This document shows, in pieces, positions 21,899 through 30,980 of a DNA stretch of 64,000 nt (the first letter of the stretch is position 1; every line of letters starts with the position of its first letter). Under the pieces are notes generated by a model, which did no database searches, had not been told where the DNA came from, and saw nothing but the letters and a program-made list of their open reading frames with translations. The position numbers and the translations under genes are program-made. The stretch comes from Janthinobacterium sp. 17J80-10. GTDB lineage: Bacteria > Pseudomonadota > Gammaproteobacteria > Burkholderiales > Burkholderiaceae_D. The stretch lies in NCBI RefSeq assembly GCF_004114795.1, contig NZ_CP035311.1, forward strand, positions 62,001 through 126,000. The letters run 5' to 3'.

Positions 21899-24103
21899 TT
21901 AATGCGGCTGCGGGAAATGCGGCAGTTCGGCGGCCAGCACCGGGTGCATGAAATAATGCCCCTGGAATTCATCGCATCCTTGCGTGCGTAGAAAATTGAG
22001 CTGCTCGATCGTTTCCACACCCTCGGCGACGACTTTCAAGTTCAGGCTCTTGGCCATGATGAGGATGGCGCGGATGATGGCGGCATCGTTGGCGTCATCA
22101 TCGAGGTCGCGCACAAAAGACTGGTCGATCTTGAGCTTATCGACTGGAAAATGTTTCAAGTAGCTAAGGCTTGAATAGCCGGTGCCAAAGTCATCCACTG
22201 CCAGCACCACCCCCATCGCACGCAAGGCGTGCATGGTGTCCATCGCGGAGCCGGCCGTATCGATCAGGACGCTTTCAGTGATTTCCAATTCCAGCAATTG
22301 CGGCGCCAGCGCAGTCTGCCGCAAGACCTCGCGCACTTTTTGCAGAAAATCCTTTTGGCGGAACTGGATCACCGAAAGATTTACGCCCACCATCATCGGC
22401 GTGCCCTCGTCCTGCCACAGCTTGGCCTGCCGACAGGCCGCCAGCAATACCCAGTCGCCAATGGGGACAATCAGGCCGCACGCTTCCGCCGTCTGCAGGA
22501 AGTGCGCGGGCGCCAGTATGTGACCCTCCGGATGCCGCCAGCGCAACAAGGCTTCCACGCCGACGATGCGGCCACTGGCGATCTCGATTTCCGGCTGGTA
22601 TTCCAGGAAAAACTGGTTCTGCTCCAGCGCCGTACGCAGCTGATTTTCCAGCGTCATCCGCGCAACGATGCGGACATTCATGGCATGGTTAAAGAACTGG
22701 TAATTGTTGCGGCCGTGTTCCTTGGCATGGTACATCGCGGTGTCGGCATTCCTGAGCAGGACATCCATGTCCTGTCCATCTTCGGGATACAGGCTGATGC
22801 CGACGCAGGTGGTGATCGACAGCATGTGTTCCTCGATATGGCAGGGCATGCCCATGGCTTGCAGGATGTTGGCCGCGATATGCCCTACCTGCTCGATGCC
22901 GCCGATTTCCGTCAACATCACGACGAATTCATCGCCGCCCTGGCGGCTCACGGTATCGTTGCTGCGCACGCATTTTTTCAAGCGTTCGGCGACCAGCTGC
23001 AACAGCTTGTCGCCAATATGATGGCCCAGTGAATCGTTGATATTCTTGAAGTGATCCAGATCGAGAAACAGCACGGCAAGCTTGCTGCGGTTGCGGCGGG
23101 CGTTGGCAATCGCCTGTTGCAACCGGTCCAGCAGGAGCACCCGGTTGGGCAATCCGGTCAGAAAGTCATGCTCGCTCAAGTGGCGGATGCGCTCTTCGGA
23201 TGCCTTGCGTTCGGATATATCGTAGAAGATCACGATGAAATTGACCAGCCGCCCGTCATCCCGCACCGCTGAAATGGAAGCCCAGGCCGGAAATGCCTCG
23301 CCGTTGCCGCGACGCCCCCACAGCTCACCCTGCCAGTGGCCGGTGCGGTAGACCGCAGCGCGGATGGCATCGCACTCGGACAGGTCTTGTTCATCGACGC
23401 ATAGCGAAGGGTCTTCGCGGCCGATGACATCCTGTGCGCGAAATCCCGTCGCCGTCGTGTAGGCGGCATTGACGGAATAAACGCGCCATTGCGCATCCAG
23501 GATAATGATGCCGTCGTGGCTGTTTTCGAAAACCTGCGCCGACAGGCGCAGCGCTTGTTCAGTCTGCTTGCGCTCGCTGATGTCGCGTACCATGGCATAC
23601 ATCATTTCGACGCCATCGGCTTGCACCGCCGTCACGGTTACCTCGCCCCAGAACACGCCATGGTCGCGCGTGCTGTATTGCCATTCGAAACGATGGCTGC
23701 CTTTTTCTCGCACGATCGCGTGCATTGCTTCCATTTTTTCCTGCGACAGGCGTCCGTCAGGCTGATGTCGCGGAGAAATCTGGTGTGGCACTGCGCCCTG
23801 CAGGTCCGCCTGGTTTTCGGCGTAGCCAAACAGGCACAGTGCTGCCGGATTAAATTCATGAAATTTTCCGTCTCGCAGCAATATGATGGCGTCGGCGGAA
23901 TTTTTAAAAAATTCGCGGATGCGGGTGACGCTGTCAATATCGGCAGGCGAGATTGCTTGCTGGATGCCAGGCGCTGCCCCCTGCGGCGCCCCTTGCGCGC
24001 AAGGGGCGTCGTCGCGCATACCTGCATCCTCTGCGAGATTGCCGTGCATGCTGAGGCCAGCCCTTTCTTTTCTGTCCAAAAAACTTTTGTCGCGCATAGC
24101 CAT
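21899..24103 (-). CDS. PAS-PAS-GGDEF-EAL cyclic-di-GMP enzyme
   Basis: A 734-residue soluble protein. Two PAS domains cover about 60-180 and 185-300 (AQVFENSHDGIIILDAQWRV marks the second). The GGDEF domain is near 310-465 (HDFLTGLPNRVLL, LDLDHFKNINDSLGHHIGD, RQGGDEF), with RSND five residues before the GGDEF as a complete inhibitory site. The EAL domain covers about 480-725 (GVEALLRW, VNLSVIQF, EITES, DDFGTGYSSL, KIDQSFV, VAEGVET). Both active sites look intact, so it could make or degrade cyclic-di-GMP. ATG at 24097 is an alternative start. The gene is convergent with the DJ-1 gene. Confidence 0.92.
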   Translation of the reverse strand: MAMRDKSFLDRKERAGLSMHGNLAEDAGMRDDAPCAQGAPQGAAPGIQQAISPADIDSVTRIREFFKNSADAIILLRDGKFHEFNPAALCLFGYAENQADLQGAVPHQISPRHQPDGRLSQEKMEAMHAIVREKGSHRFEWQYSTRDHGVFWGEVTVTAVQADGVEMMYAMVRDISERKQTEQALRLSAQVFENSHDGIIILDAQWRVYSVNAAYTTATGFRAQDVIGREDPSLCVDEQDLSECDAIRAAVYRTGHWQGELWGRRGNGEAFPAWASISAVRDDGRLVNFIVIFYDISERKASEERIRHLSEHDFLTGLPNRVLLLDRLQQAIANARRNRSKLAVLFLDLDHFKNINDSLGHHIGDKLLQLVAERLKKCVRSNDTVSRQGGDEFVVMLTEIGGIEQVGHIAANILQAMGMPCHIEEHMLSITTCVGISLYPEDGQDMDVLLRNADTAMYHAKEHGRNNYQFFNHAMNVRIVARMTLENQLRTALEQNQFFLEYQPEIEIASGRIVGVEALLRWRHPEGHILAPAHFLQTAEACGLIVPIGDWVLLAACRQAKLWQDEGTPMMVGVNLSVIQFRQKDFLQKVREVLRQTALAPQLLELEITESVLIDTAGSAMDTMHALRAMGVVLAVDDFGTGYSSLSYLKHFPVDKLKIDQSFVRDLDDDANDAAIIRAILIMAKSLNLKVVAEGVETIEQLNFLRTQGCDEFQGHYFMHPVLAAELPHFPQPH

Positions 24104-24315
24104 TCCGTCTTTTCAAGAAAGCCGACAACGCCTGACGCGGTATTTTTTTGGCAAGACGGCAAATCCAGCATACAGCCTGGTGGCAAAAGTAAATTGCGCC
24201 GCAACCAGAAATCCCTGTGGATTTTTAATTAGTTGTTAGCTATTTGAGCGTAATTAACAAAATTTCCTCAATACAAGCTCCTCAACAACGCTTTTTGGAA
24301 TGACGGAAAAGGGCC

Positions 24316-24633
24316 TTAGCGTTCTGCATCCTTTTTTACATTCCCATCAGGAAGTTTTTGGGTATTCGGGTCGCGTGTGCGCCCTTCATTGGTCGCGTCC
24401 GCAGGACTGCTCCGGGCGCGGTTTGCCTCTGCCGTCCCCGGTGTTGCGCCTCGCAAATCCGTATCCACCAGCCCGCGTTCAAGGTCATCGAACGCTTGCT
24501 GCATATCTTCACGGGGCGCGCCCATGGCTTGGCTGTCGGCAGATTCATCACGTTCATGCGGCAAGCGTGGAGACGCTGCGGGCGTGGTGGGAGGGGCTGT
24601 TTTGACTTGGCGTTGCTTCAGGGTACGTCGCAT
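24316..24633 (-). CDS. Small charged hypothetical protein (105 aa)
   Basis: A 105-residue, very hydrophilic and probably disordered protein, rich in Arg, Asp, Glu, Ala and Pro, with no membrane segment. The only ordered-looking part is a short helix (REDMQQAFDDLERGLVDTD). I do not recognise a domain. It lies between a GGDEF-EAL gene and a nitronate monooxygenase gene, all on the minus strand but with gaps of over 150 bases. The absence of overlapping alternatives and a sensible composition support it. Confidence 0.5.
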   Translation of the reverse strand: MRRTLKQRQVKTAPPTTPAASPRLPHERDESADSQAMGAPREDMQQAFDDLERGLVDTDLRGATPGTAEANRARSSPADATNEGRTRDPNTQKLPDGNVKKDAER

Positions 24634-24803
24634 GGCATCCGCTTCTGGAAATCAATAGAATGCATTTCCATGCAATGCCCGTACCAAGCCCGGCCGCGGC
24701 GGCGGCACACGGCAAGGCCTTGCGCGCTGGCCAATCGACAGCTTGCCGGTCAGGCGGCCATATCAGTAAGAATTACAAGCGAACGTAACGAGCAGGGCAG
24801 GCA

Positions 24804-25778
24804 TTACGCGGGCCCCTGCCCGCCAATGCGCTTTTTGGCAAGCAGGTATTCCTGTTCAAGGCGGTCGACCACATCGGCTACTGCAGGCGCATCATCGATC
24901 AGGCCGACACCTTGTCCGGCTCCCCAGATATCGCGCCAGGCCTTGGCCGCGCTATTGCCGCCGGAGCCGAAGTTCATGGCGCTCTTGTCCGCCTGCGGCA
25001 AATTGTCCGGGTCAAGACCGGCTTGCTGAATCGATTTTTTCAGGTAATTGCCGTGCACGCCCGTAAACAGATTGGTATAGACAATATCGGCAGCGGTGGC
25101 ATCGATGATCGCCTGGCGGTAAGCATCGCTGACATTAGCTTCGCGGGTCGCCAGCCAGCGCGATCCGATATACGCCAGGTCCGCGCCCATCGCCTGTGCT
25201 GCAAGGATGGCGTCGCCCGAGGCAATCGCGCCCGAGAGCGCCAGTGGCCCGTCAAAAAACTTGCGCACTTCGCCCACCAGGGCAAATGGCGACAAGGCCC
25301 CCGCATGGCCGCCGGCGCCGGCAGCCACCAGGATCAGACCATCGACACCGGCTTCCAGCGCCTTGTGCGCATGGCGGATCGAAATCACGTCGTGCAGGAC
25401 GATGCCGCCATAGCCATGAATGGCGGCGAGCATCTCGGGCGGCGGCGCCCGCAGGCTGGAAATAATGATCGGCACCCGGTGCCGCACGCATACCGCGACA
25501 TCCTCGGCCAGGCGGTCGTTGGACTGGTGGACGATCTGGTTGACGGCGATCGGACCGACCAGCGCTTGCGGGTGGGCTGCCTGCCAGGCGGCCAATTCAG
25601 CCTGCATGTCGCTCAGCCAGGTATCGAGCATGGCGGCAGGACGCGCATTCAGGGCGGGGAAAGCGCCCACGATGCCGGCCTTGCATTGCGCAAGCACGAG
25701 TTGCGGACCACTGGCAATGAACATCGGCGAACCAATGACGGGCAAACGCAGTTTTTGCAATGTTGCAGGCAAGGCCAT
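24804..25778 (-). CDS. Nitronate monooxygenase family flavoprotein
   Basis: A 324-residue FMN-binding TIM-barrel protein. LRLPVIGSPMFIASGPQLV at the N terminus, IISSLRAPP, then GVDGLILVAAGAGGHAG and GADLAYIGSRWLATREA are the flavin- and phosphate-binding segments of the nitronate monooxygenase (2-nitropropane dioxygenase-like) family. These enzymes oxidise alkyl nitronates such as propionate 3-nitronate; many members have other or unknown substrates. It is divergent from the membrane GGDEF gene, with 104 bases between starts. Confidence 0.88.
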   Translation of the reverse strand: MALPATLQKLRLPVIGSPMFIASGPQLVLAQCKAGIVGAFPALNARPAAMLDTWLSDMQAELAAWQAAHPQALVGPIAVNQIVHQSNDRLAEDVAVCVRHRVPIIISSLRAPPPEMLAAIHGYGGIVLHDVISIRHAHKALEAGVDGLILVAAGAGGHAGALSPFALVGEVRKFFDGPLALSGAIASGDAILAAQAMGADLAYIGSRWLATREANVSDAYRQAIIDATAADIVYTNLFTGVHGNYLKKSIQQAGLDPDNLPQADKSAMNFGSGGNSAAKAWRDIWGAGQGVGLIDDAPAVADVVDRLEQEYLLAKKRIGGQGPA

Positions 25779-25882
25779 GACCTGTTCCTTTCACACATCA
25801 GATGCAAATTATAGGACAAAAAAGCACGGTCGTTCACCCAATTGCCATATTGAGATATGTTACTGTGTGGCAAAAATATTAC

Positions 25883-28384
25883 ATGCTTGAGATGAAAAGA
25901 ATTCCTGTATACACGCATCAAGCCCTCGGCTTGATCATTGCGCTGTTCGGCGCCACCGTGGTCTTGCGCTGGATTTTCCAGTTAGACGCAGTTGCCCGCC
26001 TGATTCCCGGGTCGGAATCGATGGGCTTGAACAGCCCCCTGCTGTTTCTGAGCGCTGGAATTTTCTGCACATTGTTCCCGACAAGATGGCCGCCCTTGCA
26101 GCCGTTATTAAAATTATGCATCTTGCTGCTCTTGCTGCTGCCGGGGCTGACCATGATCCAGCACCTGTCCGGCGTCAGCCTGGGCATCGATTTCGTGCGG
26201 ATGCCGACCGCGCCGACTGCCTCGATTCCCTATCCGGGACGCATGGCGCCCAACACCACGCTGGCCTTCCTGTGCACCGGGCTGACGCTGCTGCTGCTGT
26301 CGCGCCCGCAGCGCGGCCGCAGCAGCGAGCGCGTGATCACTGCGGCGATCAGCATCACCATGCTGGTGGGCTTCGCTGCGCTGGCTGGCTACTTCATGCG
26401 GCTGGACATGCTGTATCACATTGCCACATTCAACAAGATGCTGATGCCGACCGCGGCTGGCATGAGCATGCTCGGCTGCTGCCTCTGGCTGCTGCGCCAG
26501 CGCCTGCACCACGTCCGGGGCGCCACCGCCAGCGCCTACCAGCGACGCATCATCTGGCGCGCCGGCGCAGTGCTGACAGTTGTCGCCCTGGCCGCAGGCG
26601 TGGCCGGGTTTGCCGTGGTACGCAACGTGCTGGAAAAGGCATTGACCGACAACATGCTGTTCGCCACGACCACCAACGCCACCTCGATGGCCAACCTGCT
26701 GGAAGACAGGCTCGCCTTCCATCAGACGATCGTGACCCGACCCATCGTGCAGCGGCATTTCGCCCAGCTTGCCGATAACCCGCAGGATCCGCAGGCACGC
26801 GAGTTCCTGCAAAACACCGCCACCAACCTCTTGACTGCCGGCCCCACCGGCGTTCGCCTGCTGGACACCAGCGGCCGCACGGTGGCGGCCAGCGGCACGC
26901 TCCTGCGCGACCGCGCCGCTGTTGCGCATGCCTTGCGAAGCACGGGACGAGGCACGTCATACCTGGTCTGGCAAGACCGCTATTACCTGTATGCAGAAGC
27001 GCCGGCGATGGCCAACGGACGGCAGGTCGGCACGATCATCACCGAACAACCGATGCCCGCCTTCGACAGGCTGATGCAGGTGATCCGGAACAGCGGCGAC
27101 TCGACTGACGTGCTCCTGTGCAGCCATAGCCAGGGCGCTGCACTGTGCGCGCCCAGCCGCTTCAACCCGACAGTCACCCGGGTTCCGGCGCTGCGTGAAG
27201 GCAAGCTCCATGACTTGCCGGTCCATCACGCCCTGTTAGGCCAGAGCGGCGTGCGCGCCCTGCACGACTTGCGCAATGTGCCGGTATTCGCCGCCTATTC
27301 GCCGTTGCAGGATTTCGGCCTGGGGCTGGTGATCAAGATGGATTCCGACAGCATGTATGCGCCCTTGAAAGAACAGACGCAATTGCTGACGGCGCTGCTG
27401 GTGGCGCTGGTGGCGCTCGGCACCGCTGCCGCGAACCTGGCGGTGCGGCCGCTTCTGGACCGCATCGAACAAGATGTCAGCGAGTTGCGCGTGGCCGAAG
27501 AAAAGCTGGCCGGCAGCGAGAAGCGCCTGCGCGCCATTGCCGACAATCTGCCGGTACTGATTTCGTATATCGACAGCAAACAGACCTATCGCTTCGTCAA
27601 CCGCACCTTCGAGGCGTGGACCGGCAAGCCCCCGCAACAGGTGCTCAACCGCGATGTCGCCGAAGTGCTGGGCGAAGAAAAATTTGCGGCGCGCCGCGAC
27701 AAGCTTGCCCGCGCGCTGGCGGGGGAACGGGTCGAATTCGAACTTGCCACCATGGGCGCCGGCGTGCTGCGCCAGCTGCATACCATCTATATTCCCGACA
27801 GGGCCGCTGATGGCGCGGTGCAGGGCATCTACACGCTCAGCACCGACATCACTGCGCTGCACGCCGCGCAAGAACAGCTGCAAGCGATGGCGCGCTTCGA
27901 TGCCCTGACCGGTTTGCCGAACCGCTACCTGATGAATGAGAAATTGCTGGAAGCAATCGCCCGCTGCCGCCGCTCGGGCGCGCCGATGGCAGTCATGTTC
28001 CTCGATATCGACCATTTCAAGACCATCAACGACAGCCTGGGCCACGCCGCCGGCGATGCAGTGCTGAAGGAATTCGGAAGGCGCCTCAAAGCCAGCGTGC
28101 GCGAGACGGACATGGTATGCCGCCTGGCAGGCGACGAGTTCCTGATCATCCTGGAAAACCTTGGCAGCGCGGCAGAAACCGAAAACATCGCCACCAAGAT
28201 TCTCGCCAATGCCAGCGCCCCCTGCGAGATCCTGGCTCAGCCACTGCGCATTTCCACCAGCATCGGCATTGCCTATTGCGATGGCCAGCCATTGCTGCCG
28301 GATGCCCTGATCGACCAGGCAGACCAGGCCCTGTACCAGGCCAAGCAAGGCGGCCGCGCCACGTTCCGCATGCGCCTCTGCTGA
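25883..28384 (+). CDS. Membrane diguanylate cyclase: multi-TM, double-Cache-like, PAS, AGDEF-type GGDEF
   Basis: An 833-residue protein from ATG 25883 (ATG 25892 is possible). The N terminus has about seven hydrophobic helices to residue 250, then an extracytoplasmic region of about 240 residues with the Cache pattern (GVRLLDTSGRTVAASG), one more helix near 505, a PAS domain about 540-670 and a GGDEF domain at the end. The active-site loop reads RLAGDEF, Ala replacing the first Gly, a variant found in active cyclases. An RETD inhibitory site lies five residues before it. It probably senses a periplasmic ligand and makes cyclic-di-GMP. Confidence 0.85.
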   Translation: MLEMKRIPVYTHQALGLIIALFGATVVLRWIFQLDAVARLIPGSESMGLNSPLLFLSAGIFCTLFPTRWPPLQPLLKLCILLLLLLPGLTMIQHLSGVSLGIDFVRMPTAPTASIPYPGRMAPNTTLAFLCTGLTLLLLSRPQRGRSSERVITAAISITMLVGFAALAGYFMRLDMLYHIATFNKMLMPTAAGMSMLGCCLWLLRQRLHHVRGATASAYQRRIIWRAGAVLTVVALAAGVAGFAVVRNVLEKALTDNMLFATTTNATSMANLLEDRLAFHQTIVTRPIVQRHFAQLADNPQDPQAREFLQNTATNLLTAGPTGVRLLDTSGRTVAASGTLLRDRAAVAHALRSTGRGTSYLVWQDRYYLYAEAPAMANGRQVGTIITEQPMPAFDRLMQVIRNSGDSTDVLLCSHSQGAALCAPSRFNPTVTRVPALREGKLHDLPVHHALLGQSGVRALHDLRNVPVFAAYSPLQDFGLGLVIKMDSDSMYAPLKEQTQLLTALLVALVALGTAAANLAVRPLLDRIEQDVSELRVAEEKLAGSEKRLRAIADNLPVLISYIDSKQTYRFVNRTFEAWTGKPPQQVLNRDVAEVLGEEKFAARRDKLARALAGERVEFELATMGAGVLRQLHTIYIPDRAADGAVQGIYTLSTDITALHAAQEQLQAMARFDALTGLPNRYLMNEKLLEAIARCRRSGAPMAVMFLDIDHFKTINDSLGHAAGDAVLKEFGRRLKASVRETDMVCRLAGDEFLIILENLGSAAETENIATKILANASAPCEILAQPLRISTSIGIAYCDGQPLLPDALIDQADQALYQAKQGGRATFRMRLC

Positions 28385-28390
28385 GCTACT

Positions 28391-28409
28391 GCCGGCGCCT
28401 GGCGCCGGC
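28391..28409. terminator. Strong GC hairpin between convergent stops
   Basis: GCCGGCGC-CTG-GCGCCGGC is a perfect 8-bp stem with a 3-base loop. It fills almost exactly the 25-base gap between the stops of the membrane cyclase gene and the Cache-CheW gene. There is no T-run on either side, so it may slow polymerase or protect 3' ends rather than be a classical terminator. Confidence 0.5.
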
Positions 28410-30980
28410 TCAGGCCGCCAGGCGCATGTCGAAGACGGCAGCGGCGTCCGGCAGCAGCGGCTCGTTGGGCGCTTCCGGGTCGTTCAAAACCGCAAACAGG
28501 TAATCGATATTGATCGCCTGGATCAGCAAGTCGCCGCCATTGGCCTTGATGACCTGAGTAATCAGCATGCCGCCTTCGCCGTTGGCCAGCGGCGTCGGAA
28601 TGATTTGCCCCGCATCGAATTCCGGCACGCCGTGCAAGTCTTCCACCAGCAAGCCGATGATCTGGCCGCCATGGGAAACAATCATGACCTGGCTGGCGGC
28701 ATCAAGCGGCGTCGGCTTGCCCCGCATCAGGTGGCCGAGGTCATAGACCCAGGCAAAACGTTTTTCCTCGCCCTGGTGTTCCAGCGAAATGATGCCGACC
28801 CGTTCCGGCCGCCCGCCCATCGAGACGCGCGAGATGCGCTGGGCCGGCAGCGCCTGCTGGGCATGTTCCGCCGCAATCGCAAACAGGCTGCCATCGAGGT
28901 AGAAGGTGGCGAATTCACGTCCGCCGGCGCCCGCGTCGACCAGGGTATCCTGGCGGTTCCGCGCAGCCACCTCGCGCACCTGGCCGAAGTAAGTGAACAC
29001 TACCGCCAGCACATCGTCGGCGTAGCCATCGGCCACCTTGAACTCGCGGTAGCCGCTGGACGCGGTGACGCCGATGACGGCGTAATGGTCGTCATCTTCC
29101 ACGATGCGCGAGGTGCCACTGCCGTTGGGCAGCTTCAGCATGGCAGGATCCATCTCCAGCGTGCTGCCGACCGGACGCCGCGGGTCCGTGCTGGAAATGA
29201 TGCGTCCCTGGCGGTCGACATAAAAGGCGTGCGCGGCATCCTTGCCGGCCAGGCCGCTCTTGAGCATGGCCGCAAACTCCACCGTGGCGTCGAACACGAT
29301 GCCGATACCGCCAACGATGGCAGTGTCATTGTCGGCATCGCGGATTGCCGCATGGTAGACATAGGTCGGCGCGCCGTCATATAGGGCAGTGGGCACAAAC
29401 GGCGTGACATGGTAATTCTGTTCGCCGCGCAGCGCCTTGACGCTGGCCAGGGTGGCGGCATCGAGCGTGGTGCCGACAATCGAGGCGCCCTCGCCGTCGC
29501 GGCTGCTGGCGACGATGACGCCATGGCGGTCGTAGACGAAGATGCGGGTATAGACGGTGTAGAGGCGGTTGATGTAATCGAGGATGTCGGTCACCTGCTG
29601 GACCGATTCCAGATCCATTGCTTCCTCGGCCAGGCGCATGCGCAATTCCGGCGTCAGCGCCCACCAGCGGCAATCATCCGAACGTTCGTACAAATTGCGG
29701 TCGAGAAGATCGACCAGCAGATGCGAGACGAACTCGACATCGTCCAGGCTGGAGCCGATCACGGTCTGGTACAGGTCGCGGATCGATTGCGAAAACAGTT
29801 CATTGCTGCGGTTGCCGGTTTCACCGATCTGCTCGAGGATGGTCTTGAGCTTTTGCAATTCGCCGCGCTGTCCTGCCGTCATCACCTGACCATTCCAGAC
29901 CACGCGCCGGATGGTGTCGGCGGCGGTCATGATTTCGAACAGCGGCGGGCAGAAGGAACGCGCATGGGTCAGGAGTCCTTCCGCGCTGTCCGGGTCGAGG
30001 TCGTCAAGGGCGTTGCTGGCAGCGCCGGAAAACGCCACCTCGACCGGGATCATCACCTGGCCCTGCCATCCCGGCGGCCCCATGTAGCCCTGGTAGCCGG
30101 CGGCTGAAAAGGTGCGCACGAGGTACTCGCGCCCGCCGTACACCATCAGGTGTGAGCTGCCCGCGCGGTTGACCGGGACGATCGTGCCGACATCGATCCA
30201 GCTGCGGTCAGCGCTGGCAATGACGCGGTTGTCACCGTCCAGCAGCAGCATGTTGAAGCGGTCTTCCTCTTCACGCAGCGAGCGGAAAATGCCCGCCATT
30301 TCTTCCTCAAAATTGAAGCACAGGCACAAGACACCGACCACGGCACCCGTCTGCGGATCCAGCATGCGCTGCGAATAGATCAGCGCCTGTTTCTTGGACG
30401 GCCGCAAGTCGGTGGCACGGAACGTCTGCACGTAGCCGGTGGCGCCCAGCGTCTGCGCAAGCAGGGGATCGACGCTGCCTTCTACCGGGCTTTCCTCGTC
30501 GATCTGCACCAGCACGTTGCCTTTGGTGTCGAGCAGCATGATCTCGTCATACACCGTGTACTTGTTGCGGTACGCGCGCAGGCGGTAGCGGATGGCCTCG
30601 ACATTGTCGGTGGCGCCGGCAACGAATTCGCACAGTTCGCGGTCGGTGGCCAGAAAGCCGACGTCGGCGGTGCGCTCGTACAGGTTGCGCACCACGATAT
30701 CGATGACGTATTGCGCCTTGGCGCCGATTTTGGCGAGCACGGTGGCGACCTTTTCGCGCACCAGGCTGGTCACCAGTTCTTCCTCGAGCCGGTTGAAGCC
30801 GGCCCGGGTCGCAGCCATCGTAGGCAGGATGGTCCGTGCCTCGGTCGGGCAATTCATCTTGGCAGACGACTCGATCATGCGCCACATCAGGTTCAGTTCG
30901 CGCAGGGACTGTTCGCAACGGATCACGTCGCGCATGTACGGCAGAAAATTATCGATCTGTAGCGATGCTGGGGTTTTCAT
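28410..30980 (-). CDS. Soluble tandem Cache-like protein with C-terminal CheW domain
   Basis: An 856-residue protein with no signal peptide and no membrane helix. It shows an internal duplication: NLYER at 99-103 and again at 429-433, each followed about 40 residues later by YTVY (141-144 and 474-477) and then a Cache-like strand pattern (EIMLLDTKGNVLVQ, RIFVYDRHGVIVAS). From about 688 to 830 it is a CheW domain (REFATFYLDGSLFAIAAEHA, VWNGQ-like turns, GLLVEDL). CheW couples receptors to the kinase CheA. Cache domains normally sense ligands outside the cell, so a cytosolic pair is unusual. The gene overlaps the upstream GGDEF-EAL gene by 4 bases. Confidence 0.85.
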   Translation of the reverse strand: MKTPASLQIDNFLPYMRDVIRCEQSLRELNLMWRMIESSAKMNCPTEARTILPTMAATRAGFNRLEEELVTSLVREKVATVLAKIGAKAQYVIDIVVRNLYERTADVGFLATDRELCEFVAGATDNVEAIRYRLRAYRNKYTVYDEIMLLDTKGNVLVQIDEESPVEGSVDPLLAQTLGATGYVQTFRATDLRPSKKQALIYSQRMLDPQTGAVVGVLCLCFNFEEEMAGIFRSLREEEDRFNMLLLDGDNRVIASADRSWIDVGTIVPVNRAGSSHLMVYGGREYLVRTFSAAGYQGYMGPPGWQGQVMIPVEVAFSGAASNALDDLDPDSAEGLLTHARSFCPPLFEIMTAADTIRRVVWNGQVMTAGQRGELQKLKTILEQIGETGNRSNELFSQSIRDLYQTVIGSSLDDVEFVSHLLVDLLDRNLYERSDDCRWWALTPELRMRLAEEAMDLESVQQVTDILDYINRLYTVYTRIFVYDRHGVIVASSRDGEGASIVGTTLDAATLASVKALRGEQNYHVTPFVPTALYDGAPTYVYHAAIRDADNDTAIVGGIGIVFDATVEFAAMLKSGLAGKDAAHAFYVDRQGRIISSTDPRRPVGSTLEMDPAMLKLPNGSGTSRIVEDDDHYAVIGVTASSGYREFKVADGYADDVLAVVFTYFGQVREVAARNRQDTLVDAGAGGREFATFYLDGSLFAIAAEHAQQALPAQRISRVSMGGRPERVGIISLEHQGEEKRFAWVYDLGHLMRGKPTPLDAASQVMIVSHGGQIIGLLVEDLHGVPEFDAGQIIPTPLANGEGGMLITQVIKANGGDLLIQAINIDYLFAVLNDPEAPNEPLLPDAAAVFDMRLAA

